From positions 1 to 17,386 of the forward strand of contig JAHFAA010000016.1 in the NCBI GenBank assembly GCA_023250775.1: DNA of 17,386 nucleotides, given 5' to 3'. Under the pieces are notes generated by a model, which did no database searches, was not told the DNA's origin, and was given only the letters and a program-made list of their open reading frames with translations. Position 1 is the first letter of the stretch, and every line of letters begins with the position of its first letter. Position numbers and translations under genes: made by a program. Positions 6,233 to 14,219 of the stretch are shown here, in pieces. Source of the stretch: Bdellovibrionales bacterium. GTDB lineage: Bacteria; Bdellovibrionota; Bacteriovoracia; Bacteriovoracales; Bacteriovoracaceae.

Positions 6233-6702
6233 CACGTGACGAACTTCTTCTCAAAATGAGAGATCTGGAAAACACAGGTCTTGATTGCCGTGACTGTCAG
6301 GCCCCCTGTTGCACGTTTCATTATAACTCCATGAGGATCACAGAGGCCGAAGGCCAGGATCTTGTAAAATATTTAATCTCTATAAATGCTGATTTAAAAG
6401 AAATAAAAAACAAGTGTCGCGCTGTGATTGACGAGTATCGTTTAGATAAAGATTTCTTCATGAAGCCGGACGCCCGGCTGCGACGACATTACACCTGCCC
6501 ATTTTTTAATAATCGTGAATTAGGTTGCACCATTCCGGCCGAACATAAACCCCTTGGCTGTCTGGCCTTTAATCCAACTGATGCAGACAAAAAAGGACAA
6601 ACCTGCAAATCATTATCTTATACCGACAACTCGGAAGGGCCAAAGTTAGAAATTCCGCGTGTCGTTTTGGCAGTTTTAGAGAAGGTCCTTGGGATCCTTT
6701 AA
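6211..6702 (+). CDS. YkgJ-like cysteine-cluster protein (UPF0153-type metal-binding)
   Basis: A 163-residue protein with the CxxCxxxCC cluster at the N-terminus (C26, C29, C33, C34) and further cysteines C96, C106 and C117 in YTCPFF, GCTIP and LGCLAF. This is the pattern of the YkgJ family, thought to bind Zn or an Fe-S cluster; no biochemical role is established. The ATG lies inside the end of mnmH with AGGAAC about nine bases upstream, indicating translational coupling. It is thus probably made together with MnmH. Whether it helps tRNA or selenium chemistry is unknown. Its last 27 bases overlap the convergent DUF4340 gene. Confidence 0.82.
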   Translation: MCPQKQIARDELLLKMRDLENTGLDCRDCQAPCCTFHYNSMRITEAEGQDLVKYLISINADLKEIKNKCRAVIDEYRLDKDFFMKPDARLRRHYTCPFFNNRELGCTIPAEHKPLGCLAFNPTDADKKGQTCKSLSYTDNSEGPKLEIPRVVLAVLEKVLGIL

Positions 6703-7656
6703 GATCTTTTTTGCCGTCATCTCATCAATACGATAAATCCAGGGGGCCTTGAGGACGTTAAAACGCTGGGCCTCAGCTTGTGCTTTCGCCATCCCTTCGA
6801 CTTCTTTTAATTTTTCAGGAGAATCATTTTTGTTAATTTCAACCTGCTCGGGAATATCATCCAGAAGAGCATGAATTTTCAGAAAAGACTGCTCACCTTT
6901 TTTGGCCAAGTCAAGTCTATAGGTCAGCTTATTCTTTAAATGAATTATGATTTCATCGGAAAAATTGAGGCCGCTCATTTCGCTCTCATCAGGGCGAAAG
7001 AAATCGTCAAAGGCGACGAGAGAAAAAGCTGTAAAGTAGGCATCTGCCTTGGCCTTCTTGACTTCGCCTTTTTTGCCATTAATCTGGATTTCAACTTTCG
7101 CAATGTCTTCTTTAGGAATCTGCAAAAGTCGTGGTTCCACATAATCGAGGTAATTTGAGCTGAGATGAATAGGTTCATTCGATAAGTAAACTTCGCTTTG
7201 CCCTTCCTTTTGAACATAGTTCCCAAAACTTTTATAGCTTTTGCCAATAGAAAGGCCCAAGAGTTTTTCACCTTTCAGTCCGTATATTTGAACCAGGACT
7301 TCTCGTCCACTTTCATCCAAAGCATAATTTGCAAGATCCCTTGCGCTGGGTGAGCTGGCCACTTTCTCTCGCACCTGAATATTGGCCAATTTGAAAATTG
7401 TGTCATTCAGACGCTCGGGTGAAGCAGGATGCCCTTTATGGTTTTTCAGAATAAAGCGATTTTCTTCCCGGGAGATATTGATAGTCTGATTGCCTTTAAA
7501 CTTAATTTCCATTCGATAGATAGCGCTCGCATCCAGCCCTTTAACCAACTCGCTATCGGCCACGAGATCCGTGCCGCGTCTGTTTTCAAAATAAAAAACA
7601 AAAAGTGAGATGATAAAAAGAACAGAGGTCAGGATTGTAAGTTTTTTAAGACTCAT
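6676..7656 (-). CDS. DUF4340-domain membrane-anchored protein
   Basis: A 326-residue protein with one N-terminal membrane anchor (about residues 5-21) followed by a large extracytoplasmic, beta-strand-rich region. The arrangement and the phrases on peptide state (LSIGKSYKSFGNYVQ, VYLSNEPIHL) fit DUF4340, whose genes usually follow GldG-type ABC auxiliary genes. I chose ATG at 7654-7656: GGAGA lies seven bases upstream, the anchor follows at once, and the ATG overlaps the TGA of the preceding gene as ATGA. It is the last gene of the four-gene ABC operon. Function is unknown; presumably it works with the transporter at the inner membrane. Confidence 0.82.
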   Translation of the reverse strand: MSLKKLTILTSVLFIISLFVFYFENRRGTDLVADSELVKGLDASAIYRMEIKFKGNQTINISREENRFILKNHKGHPASPERLNDTIFKLANIQVREKVASSPSARDLANYALDESGREVLVQIYGLKGEKLLGLSIGKSYKSFGNYVQKEGQSEVYLSNEPIHLSSNYLDYVEPRLLQIPKEDIAKVEIQINGKKGEVKKAKADAYFTAFSLVAFDDFFRPDESEMSGLNFSDEIIIHLKNKLTYRLDLAKKGEQSFLKIHALLDDIPEQVEINKNDSPEKLKEVEGMAKAQAEAQRFNVLKAPWIYRIDEMTAKKILKDPKDLL

Positions 7657-9617
7657 AAACTTCTCTCCATCAATTTTTTTGTACCTGAGGCCGTCAATTC
7701 GTCCCTTTTCTTTTTCTTTCTGAAATGGAGAAACCACACTCCAAAAATCACAATAACTATTGGCATCAGAAGTGTGTTCACATATTGAAAGATTTTACCG
7801 ATGAACTCCACTCTTTCACGTCCTTCACGCTTCACTTCACGCAATTCTTTTTTTAGCTCCACAATCTGGCGCGCCAACACCTTCTTTTTTTTCAAAGATT
7901 CATTTTGAATGAGGGCCATGTTGTCCTGATTTGCTTGCTTGGATAAATCAGTCAGTTCTTGCTGAAAGCGCATAATATTGCCATTGATCTCCATGGCCTT
8001 CTTTTCTGTTTTACGGTCCGCCTCAAACTCAATGGCCTCAATCGCTTCGAAGGTACGGTTGATATGTCCTTTAGATCGCACAGACATTAAATCGACATTG
8101 CCACCCAAGGCCTCAAGTGCATTTAAGAAAAGTGCACTGTTATCATTGGCGACGGTCGGGCCTAAGAAGCTTTGCTGAAAAGCAAATTGCGCGGAAATAA
8201 AATCAACGTCCGCCAAAACAATAATGACACCATCCTTGCTACTTTCAAGTAATCCGGTTTTCGTTTGCTTGTCGTTTTTTTTACCATCGGAGGATTTTTT
8301 TTCAATCACAAGACCATCAGGAAATGCCGTCTTATATTTTCCATAGGATTTCATCCCCATAATCACAGGGGTCGTTCCATCTTCCATCTTATTCCACAGG
8401 AGACTGGGATCGGCCAATTCATGAGGATAGGCCTCGTAGGTGGCACCTTTATCCGTGGTAGATAAGAGAGATTCAATCGTCAGGTCTTCGAGCTGATGCG
8501 CTTGAAGCGCGCCAGGAAAAAAAAGAGTGATCTGTTCGAGACCGCGCGTGATGGGATCTTTGAATTTTTCGGTGCAATGTCGGTTGCACACCATCAGGGG
8601 CAGGAGCCGCGTCGGTGGTTCATCGGGAGAAAGTCGTGCCACTCCACTTAAATATTTATCACCAGCGAAGGCGCCTTCCATCGCGTCAATCCCCCACTTG
8701 TCCATCAACTTTCGAAACTTTCCGTCTGGTGAGCTATTCAAAGGCATTCCCCCCATCTGAGGAGAAGGGCCATTTTGCATACTGGCAGCAAAGGCATGGG
8801 GATCGACCAAGACCAAAAGTTTCCCCCCTTGCAAAAGAAACTGATCAATGGCAAAAAGAGTCTGATCAGAAAATCCCATCGGATGGACAATTAACAAAGT
8901 GTCGATGCCTGAAATTGTCTCTGCTTCACGTCCAAGATTTTTGACTTCATAAAATTCACGCATCAAATTGATAATCGGCCATGACTGCTCTACGGGACGA
9001 CCTTGCATTTGCATCATCTGCGCCATGTATGGACTGACATCGTCTCGCACAATGGGCAAGGGCGAGAGAATTCCCACTTTCTTTTTTTGCGGACTCAAAA
9101 CCGAATACAATAATTTCGTGATGTCGTACTCAAGTCCTTCCCGTTTATTAGGATCAAAAAATTCGATAACTTTTTCACTACCTGAATCACCAATCGCCAC
9201 TAACCCAAAAAAGTATCGCTCCGTTTCTGTCAGAGGGAAGCGTTTGAGTCCATAGGCCTCGGCCTCTTCCTCATCTTCCGTATCCGGCCTGGGATCGATG
9301 ACTTCAAGAGTGAGATTGTTGCGAGAATTTGCAACATACTCTTTCAGAATGTCATGAACATAGAGAAAATAATTGTTAAAGGCCCGCAGTCCTTCGGTTC
9401 CCTTATTCGCCGCTGTTTTTGAATAGTAAAGCTTAAGTCGAATAGGCGAATCAAGCTTGCTTAAGAGGGTCTTGCTACCTTTAGATAAGGAATAAATCCC
9501 TTCATCGGTGAGGTCAATCTTTACTCTATAGAACATCGTACTCGTAATATAGACGGCCAATCCCATAGAGAGAATTCCGAGAACAACCTTCAAATAATTT
9601 TCTGTTTTTCTTTTCAT
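7653..9617 (-). CDS. GldG-family ABC transporter auxiliary protein
   Basis: A 654-residue protein. An N-terminal transmembrane helix (about 9-29) is followed by LTDEGIYSLSKGSKTLLSKLDSPI-type sequence, which is characteristic of the ABC_transp_aux (GldG) domain. The central region contains LLIVHPMGFS and LLVLVDPHAF, the GIFT-fold pattern shared with eukaryotic IFT52. A charged, probably coiled-coil segment (about 550-605) leads to a second helix (613-630) and a basic tail, so both ends are cytoplasmic and the bulk faces the periplasm. In Bacteroidetes GldG works with GldA and GldF in gliding; in other phyla the role is unknown. Its ATG shares one base with the permease stop (TAATG) and its TGA overlaps the DUF4340 start. 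Confidence 0.88.
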   Translation of the reverse strand: MKRKTENYLKVVLGILSMGLAVYITSTMFYRVKIDLTDEGIYSLSKGSKTLLSKLDSPIRLKLYYSKTAANKGTEGLRAFNNYFLYVHDILKEYVANSRNNLTLEVIDPRPDTEDEEEAEAYGLKRFPLTETERYFFGLVAIGDSGSEKVIEFFDPNKREGLEYDITKLLYSVLSPQKKKVGILSPLPIVRDDVSPYMAQMMQMQGRPVEQSWPIINLMREFYEVKNLGREAETISGIDTLLIVHPMGFSDQTLFAIDQFLLQGGKLLVLVDPHAFAASMQNGPSPQMGGMPLNSSPDGKFRKLMDKWGIDAMEGAFAGDKYLSGVARLSPDEPPTRLLPLMVCNRHCTEKFKDPITRGLEQITLFFPGALQAHQLEDLTIESLLSTTDKGATYEAYPHELADPSLLWNKMEDGTTPVIMGMKSYGKYKTAFPDGLVIEKKSSDGKKNDKQTKTGLLESSKDGVIIVLADVDFISAQFAFQQSFLGPTVANDNSALFLNALEALGGNVDLMSVRSKGHINRTFEAIEAIEFEADRKTEKKAMEINGNIMRFQQELTDLSKQANQDNMALIQNESLKKKKVLARQIVELKKELREVKREGRERVEFIGKIFQYVNTLLMPIVIVIFGVWFLHFRKKKKRDELTASGTKKLMERSL

Positions 9618-10363
9618 TATTCCGCCTTGTTCTCATTTAAGAGGACAACACTACTGAAATTCCAAAAACCTATCATGATCGTGAAGTAAGCAAGATCTGA
9701 GAGCCGAATAACCCCTTTACTCATTGATTCAAAATGATCCAAAAGAGAGAGAGATTCAAAAATGTTGAGGACGTATTTTGGCGCGAAGGCACTGAGTAAA
9801 TCTAAAACGGGAGGCGAACCTGCCATCAAAAGGATAAAGCATGTGGCGACAGTTAAAATAAAACTTACAACTTGGTTTTTTGTCATGGAAGAAAAAAAAC
9901 TTCCGATAGACAACATGCCTCCCGCCAGCAACAAGGAACTAGCATACCCAAGAAAAATTATTTTCAAATCAGGTCGTCCCAAGAGAAGGACGGTAATTAT
10001 CATAGGAAAGGTAAGAAACAAGGCCAGGGCAATAAATGTCCAAGCGGCAAAAAATTTCGCCAGCGAAGCTTCTTTGACCGTGATAGGCATAGTAAACAAG
10101 AGTTCAACCGTTCCTTTTTTTCTTTCATCCGCCCAAAGTTTCATGGATACGGCGGGAACCAGAAAAATACACATCCAAGGCACATACTCAAAAAATGAAC
10201 GAAGCGAGGCCTCTCGCATCTGAAAAAAAGAGCCGCGTCCTGGTTCAAATGTCATGTAGCCGAGGCCGAAAAGAAAAATGACTAAAAATACGTAGCCTAG
10301 AGGTGTTTTAAAAAAACTTTGAAATTCTTTTTTATACAGGGCCTTAAACTGTGGAGTTAGCAT
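9617..10363 (-). CDS. ABC-2-type permease (GldF-like)
   Basis: A 248-residue protein with six predicted membrane helices, of ABC-2 permease type. The opening FKALYKKEFQSFFKTPLGYVF resembles the usual N-terminus of GldF/NosY-like permeases (cytoplasmic helix, then membrane entry), and FTMPITVKEASLAKF is the characteristic coupling region between helices 2 and 3. It would form the membrane channel for the ATPase encoded just upstream. ATG at 10361-10363 overlaps the ATPase stop by 7 bases (ATGCTAA), with GGAGG four bases ahead of it. The transported substrate is unknown. Confidence 0.88.
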   Translation of the reverse strand: MLTPQFKALYKKEFQSFFKTPLGYVFLVIFLFGLGYMTFEPGRGSFFQMREASLRSFFEYVPWMCIFLVPAVSMKLWADERKKGTVELLFTMPITVKEASLAKFFAAWTFIALALFLTFPMIITVLLLGRPDLKIIFLGYASSLLLAGGMLSIGSFFSSMTKNQVVSFILTVATCFILLMAGSPPVLDLLSAFAPKYVLNIFESLSLLDHFESMSKGVIRLSDLAYFTIMIGFWNFSSVVLLNENKAE

Positions 10364-11082
10364 CGTTCCTCCGCGGCCGTAATTTTTCGAAAGACATCAT
10401 CGAGCTTGCCAGTGGGTGATTGCGCCTTGAGGGTGGCGGGTGTCCCGTCAAAACAAATCACTCCATGCGACATGATAATTGCCCGATCACAAACGGCGTC
10501 AACTTCTTCTAAGATATGAGTGGAAATAACAATGGTTTTTTCTTTTGCAAGATTCTTTATGACTTTTCGAATCTCATGCTTTTGATTTGGATCAAGTCCA
10601 TCCGTAGGTTCATCTAAAATCAACACCCGCGGATCATGAATCAAGGCCTGGGCGAGAGAAACTCGTCGTTTGTAGCCTTTCGAGAGTGTTTCAATTTTCT
10701 GAAACTCAACTTCTTGAAGCGCGCAAAGTTTCAAAATCTCTTGCACTCGAGTGAGCCTCTGATTGAGATCAAGGCCGCGCAAGTCATAAATAAATTCTAA
10801 AAATGCTGTGACATCCATTTCGTCATAGAGTGGCGCGTTTTCCGGAACATAACCAATATGCGCCTGGGCCTTTTCTTTCTCAGTGAGAATTGAGTCGCCG
10901 CAAATATGGACGTCACCGGAGGTAGGAGAAATGAAACCCGTCAGCATCCGCATAGTGGTTGACTTGCCAGCACCGTTTGGGCCTAAAAGCCCCAGAACCT
11001 GCCCCTTTTCCACTTGAAACGAAACATTTTTCACGGCCGGAAAATCGTCGAATTTTTTACACAAGGATTCAACAATGATCAA
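10357..11082 (-). CDS. ABC transporter ATP-binding protein (GldA-like)
   Basis: A 241-residue single nucleotide-binding domain. Walker A GPNGAGKST is at 34-42, the signature LSKGYKRR at 133-140 (K in place of the usual second Gly/Gln region), Walker B VLILDEPT at 153-160 and the switch histidine in STH (H189). In the Q-loop place stands YVPENAPLY, with Glu, as in many GldA/NatA-like proteins. The start is TTG at 11080-11082 (minus strand), chosen because GGAGG lies five bases ahead and the protein then begins in the usual MIIVESLCKKF manner; the longer open frame upstream is not domain-like. First gene of the operon, divergent from the MFS gene. Confidence 0.9.
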   Translation of the reverse strand: MIIVESLCKKFDDFPAVKNVSFQVEKGQVLGLLGPNGAGKSTTMRMLTGFISPTSGDVHICGDSILTEKEKAQAHIGYVPENAPLYDEMDVTAFLEFIYDLRGLDLNQRLTRVQEILKLCALQEVEFQKIETLSKGYKRRVSLAQALIHDPRVLILDEPTDGLDPNQKHEIRKVIKNLAKEKTIVISTHILEEVDAVCDRAIIMSHGVICFDGTPATLKAQSPTGKLDDVFRKITAAEERC

Positions 11083-11126
11083 GAGAACCTCCGTCTTTGG
11101 GTTGGGGCCTGATGGCCTTGTTAAAT

Positions 11127-11162
11127 ATAGGCCTATTATATTGCAAGCACAAAACTGAGCAA
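11127..11162 (-). promoter_or_regulatory. Promoter of the ABC operon with palindrome at the start site
   Basis: On the minus strand a perfect TATAAT (plus 11135-11140) is preceded by TTGCTC (plus 11157-11162) at 16 bp. Transcription would start near 11128, leaving a leader of about 45 bases that includes GGAGG. The 10-bp palindrome ATAGGCCTAT (11127-11136) spans the expected start site and could be an operator; this is inference. Confidence 0.5.
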
Positions 11163-11185
11163 GCGGCCTTGCAAGAGTATTGCAA
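11141..11185. repeat. Three TTGCAA copies in the divergent ABC/MFS control region
   Basis: The palindromic hexamer TTGCAA occurs at 11141-11146, 11169-11174 and 11180-11185, inside the 195-base gap between two divergent genes. The last two copies are 11 bases apart, about one helical turn. They overlap or flank the -35 region of the ABC operon and lie upstream of the MFS promoter. They could be a regulator site, or chance in A/T-rich DNA. Confidence 0.3.
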
Positions 11186-11244
11186 AAATTTGACACAAGA
11201 ACTCAGATTTATTTTTTTACCCGAGGGATTTGTGAAAATATTTA

Positions 11245-11253
11245 TGTTATAGT
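11245..11253 (+). promoter_or_regulatory. Extended -10 promoter of the MFS gene
   Basis: TGTTATAGT contains the TGn extension and a 5/6 -10 match (TATAGT). Transcription would begin near 11260, 18 bases before the TTG start and just ahead of the Shine-Dalgarno CGGAG. A perfect TTGACA occurs further upstream at 11190-11195, but no good -10 lies 16-18 bp from it. Confidence 0.45.
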
Positions 11254-11277
11254 TCTGCACCTCTTTCGGAGACTCTC

Positions 11278-12540
11278 TTGGAAAAATCTCAAAAACTTGG
11301 GCACGATCCGTGGGCAAGTCTACGCATCCCTAATTTTAGAAAATATTTAGTCGCTCGTTTTAGTATCGTTCTGGCCTCACAGATTCAGTATGTCGTCATC
11401 GCCCAAATTCTTTATGAATGGACCCATGACCCATGGGCCTTAGGCCTTTCGGGATTATGCGAGGCCATTCCCGCTATTTTATGTTCACTGCCTGCGGGCC
11501 ACCTCATTGATCGAGGACAGGCCAAAAAATTTTTACTGACATCCTACCTTGGCGCCATGCTGGCAACTTTACTCATTCTCTGGTCTTATACATTTCAGCC
11601 CGGTCATACTTTTTATCTCTATAGTGCGATGGCGTTAATCGGAGTCATGCGCGCCTTTCTCTCTCCTGCCAATTTTTCAGTTCAAACTTCCATTGTGCCA
11701 GTCGAACTGTATTTCAATTGTTCAACATGGGACAGCGGACTCTGGCATGTTGGTGCGGTCTCCGGCCCGGCCCTTGGAGGGATTCTGTACGCCACGATTG
11801 GGGCCCAAAAAACTTTTTTGATCGTGTTTGGATTAATCTTCCTCTCTTTTCTGGCCATGTCATTGGTTCGGCCTCCCAAAAAACCCGAAGGCCCCCCGTC
11901 TGTGGATGAAGATTCGCTCTGGGATCGTTTGATCGAAGGATTTAAATTCGTTAGAGTCCGCCAGGTGATGATTGGTGCTATGTCCCTGGATATGTTTGCC
12001 GTCCTCTTTGGTGGGGCCGTGGCCTTGCTTCCTATTTATTCCAGCGAAATTCTCCACACCGGTGTGCAAGGCCTTGGGTATCTTCGTGCCGCGCCCGCTT
12101 TGGGTGCTACAACAATGGGACTGTTGCTGGCCTTTCTTCCGCCAATTAAAAATGCAGGACGAATTTTACTTTGTGCTGTTTTTACCTTTGGTGTCGCGAC
12201 TGTGGGCTTCGCTTTTTCCACCACCTTCTGGATGGCCTTTGCATTCCTGGTTTTAACCGGAATGAGTGACAATATCAGCGTGATCATCCGCGGTACCATT
12301 GTAAAAACTATGACACCGCCTCACATGCGTGCGCGTATTTCTGCCGTCAATTCAATTTTTATTGGCTCGTCAAACGAGATCGGAGCGTTCGAGTCGGGAC
12401 TAACGGCAAAATTTATGGGAACTGTTCCTGCCGTCGTCTTTGGCGGTTGCATGACCATGCTCGTGGTCTTGGTGACCGTGTTCAAGGCCAAAAAACTCAG
12501 AAATCTAAATTTTGGAAACAAGGAATGGTGGAATTCTTGA
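11278..12540 (+). CDS. Major facilitator superfamily exporter (MFS_3/EntS-like)
   Basis: A 420-residue protein with about twelve hydrophobic helices in two halves, with a longer charged loop (about 198-215, PPKKPEGPPSVDEDSLWDRL) between them. The loop after helix 2 carries AGHLIDRG (73-80), the motif A region of MFS. The N-terminal PWASLRIPNFRKYLVARF and the LSPANFSVQTSIVP segment are typical of the MFS_3 branch that includes the enterobactin exporter EntS. Substrate unknown; it is likely a proton-driven exporter in the inner membrane. TTG at 11278 is the start: CGGAG is six bases ahead and the family N-terminus follows directly. Monocistronic; it ends 3 bases from the convergent nuoI stop with no room for a terminator hairpin between them. 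Confidence 0.87.
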   Translation: MEKSQKLGHDPWASLRIPNFRKYLVARFSIVLASQIQYVVIAQILYEWTHDPWALGLSGLCEAIPAILCSLPAGHLIDRGQAKKFLLTSYLGAMLATLLILWSYTFQPGHTFYLYSAMALIGVMRAFLSPANFSVQTSIVPVELYFNCSTWDSGLWHVGAVSGPALGGILYATIGAQKTFLIVFGLIFLSFLAMSLVRPPKKPEGPPSVDEDSLWDRLIEGFKFVRVRQVMIGAMSLDMFAVLFGGAVALLPIYSSEILHTGVQGLGYLRAAPALGATTMGLLLAFLPPIKNAGRILLCAVFTFGVATVGFAFSTTFWMAFAFLVLTGMSDNISVIIRGTIVKTMTPPHMRARISAVNSIFIGSSNEIGAFESGLTAKFMGTVPAVVFGGCMTMLVVLVTVFKAKKLRNLNFGNKEWWNS

Positions 12541-12543
12541 GAG

Positions 12544-13068
12544 CTACTTCTTAAGCAGTCGATTGCGCCAAACGCGCACTTCGGGCGCCAAGTAATCATA
12601 CTTCATGCTATCGACGACGTACTGAGAGTATTCATAATCACTCGTGTGGGTAAGGCACTCTGTCGGACACACGGTGGTGCAAAGACCGCAATAACAGCAA
12701 AGCGCCTCATCAATCGTATACATGGTCAAATCCAGACGAATGGCCTGGCCTGAACTGGTTTTGACTTTGGGGGCATCTTTTTCACGCTTAACCGCAGAAA
12801 TGTAAATGCAACTCACAGGACAAGCGGTGGAACATTGCATACAAGCGATACAATTTTCCACATCGTTAAATAAACGTGAGCGAGAATTGAGTGGAAGAAC
12901 TTCCTTTTCCTCAGGATATTGAATGGTGACTTCTTTCACACCATAAACATATTTAAGGGTAATTTTCATTCCCTTATAGGTTGATCGTACAGCATCCAGG
13001 ATATTGGTAAAATATTGTTTGAATGTTAGCGGGCTTTCTGTGATCTCACCCATCTCTTGCAATTTCAT
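12544..13068 (-). CDS. nuoI: NADH-quinone oxidoreductase subunit I (8Fe-8S ferredoxin-like)
   Basis: A 174-residue protein with two classic 4Fe-4S motifs: C73, C76, C79, C83 (CIACMQCSTACP) and C124, C127, C130, C134 (CCYCGLCTTVCP). These hold clusters N6a and N6b, which pass electrons towards NuoB in the peripheral arm. An amphipathic N-terminal helix region (about 15-42) is usual for NuoI. The ATG overlaps the nuoD stop as ATGA, so the two are translationally coupled. It is the last gene of this nuo group; in the common operon nuoI follows nuoH, so its place after nuoD is unusual. Confidence 0.93.
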   Translation of the reverse strand: MKLQEMGEITESPLTFKQYFTNILDAVRSTYKGMKITLKYVYGVKEVTIQYPEEKEVLPLNSRSRLFNDVENCIACMQCSTACPVSCIYISAVKREKDAPKVKTSSGQAIRLDLTMYTIDEALCCYCGLCTTVCPTECLTHTSDYEYSQYVVDSMKYDYLAPEVRVWRNRLLKK

Positions 13069-14204
13069 CGGTCAATCTCCCCTAAGACGATATCAATACT
13101 TCCAATCGTTGCGACAAGATCCGCAATCATAAGGCCTGGGCCAACCGCAGGAAGCATGGAAACGTGTGTAAAGCACGAAGACTTAACTTTTAAACGGTAT
13201 GGTTTTTTTCCACCGTCGGAAACAAGATGATAACCAAGTTCACCACGGGCGCACTCAGTTCTCATATAAATTTCACCTTTCGGCACTTTGATAATCTTTG
13301 GCACTTTGCCCATAATCGGGCCGGCCTCGATTCCCGCCAAACACTGACGAACAATTTTAATCGACTCATGCATTTCTCGCACGCGCACAATATAGCGATC
13401 CCAACAGTCACCCACGCTGCCTTTTTCACCCATCCCCACGGGAACATCAAAGTTCAGCTTGGAATAGATGCTGTATGGCCGATTCTTGCGCAGGTCCCAC
13501 TTCACACCGGCGCCACGAAGCACAGGACCAGTGGCACCAAAATCCAGGGCCATCTCTTTGTTGATAACGCCCACATCCGCTGTTCGAGAAATAAAAATTT
13601 TATTCTCCCCCACCAGGGTATGATATTTTTTTAAGCTCTCATCCAAAGTATCGCAGAAAGTTCCAATGCGCTTAATTTGATCATCGGTAATATCATTCCA
13701 AACACCGCCGATCCAAATGTAATTATAGAGCAGCCGCGCGCCCGACAATTCTTCAAAAATGCGTAAAATAAATTCTCGATCTTGGAAGACATACAAGAAC
13801 GGCGAAAAAGCACCAAGGTCAATGGCGTATGTGCCAAAGAACATTAAGTGAGAAGCAATACGCTGGAGTTCGCTGACAATCACTCGAATATATTCAGCAC
13901 GAATTGGAACTTCGGTCTTCAACATTTTTTCGACTGCCAGCACATAGGTCAGCTCCATATTCATAGCAGCGAGGTAATCGAGACGATCAGTGAAGGGAAT
14001 CACGGCGCGATAATCAAGATTTTCAGCGTGTTTTTCCATGCAGCGATGAAGATAGCCGATGTGAGGAATGGCCTCTGTGACTATTTCCGAGTCGGTCTTT
14101 ATTTCGACTCGCAAAACCCCGTGAGTAGCAGGGTGTTGCGGACCCATACTGACCGTCAATAGTTCTGATTTTAGTTTTTCTTCTTTTTTATGGATCTCTA
14201 GCAT
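13065..14204 (-). CDS. nuoD: NADH-quinone oxidoreductase subunit D (49 kDa type)
   Basis: A 379-residue, full-length NuoD, separate from NuoC (not the fused NuoCD of E. coli). The hallmark MGPQHPATHG is at 20-29, forming part of the quinone pocket with NuoB. RTADVGVI, LRGAGVKWDLRK and YSIYSKLNFDVP are also typical of the family, as is the C-terminal DLVATIGSIDIVLGEIDR. The enzyme transfers electrons from NADH to quinone and pumps protons at the inner membrane. ATG at 14202-14204 has AGAGAG eight bases upstream and follows nuoC by 15 bases. Confidence 0.96.
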   Translation of the reverse strand: MLEIHKKEEKLKSELLTVSMGPQHPATHGVLRVEIKTDSEIVTEAIPHIGYLHRCMEKHAENLDYRAVIPFTDRLDYLAAMNMELTYVLAVEKMLKTEVPIRAEYIRVIVSELQRIASHLMFFGTYAIDLGAFSPFLYVFQDREFILRIFEELSGARLLYNYIWIGGVWNDITDDQIKRIGTFCDTLDESLKKYHTLVGENKIFISRTADVGVINKEMALDFGATGPVLRGAGVKWDLRKNRPYSIYSKLNFDVPVGMGEKGSVGDCWDRYIVRVREMHESIKIVRQCLAGIEAGPIMGKVPKIIKVPKGEIYMRTECARGELGYHLVSDGGKKPYRLKVKSSCFTHVSMLPAVGPGLMIADLVATIGSIDIVLGEIDR

Positions 14205-14219
14205 AAAAAAATTCTCTCT

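Noticed and set aside
7657..7737. A longer N-terminus for the DUF4340 protein.
   Set aside because: The extra residues are charged and antedate the membrane anchor; ATG 7656 has GGAGA and an ATGA coupling to the preceding gene.
9762..10223. A 153-codon plus-strand frame inside the permease gene.
   Set aside because: Antisense to a six-helix ABC-2 permease; its Lys/Arg/Ser-rich composition is what the reverse strand of membrane-helix codons gives.
11083..11196. A longer N-terminus for the ABC ATPase beginning at 11196.
   Set aside because: It would cross the proposed promoter; TTG 11082 has an ideal GGAGG and gives the normal ATPase length.
11190..11218. A sigma-70 promoter using the perfect TTGACA at 11190.
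   Set aside because: The bases 16-18 bp downstream are a T run without a -10 match; the extended -10 at 11245 is better placed.
13227..13634. A 135-codon plus-strand frame inside nuoD.
   Set aside because: Antisense to a highly conserved complex I gene; His/Asn/Thr-rich, with no family resemblance.
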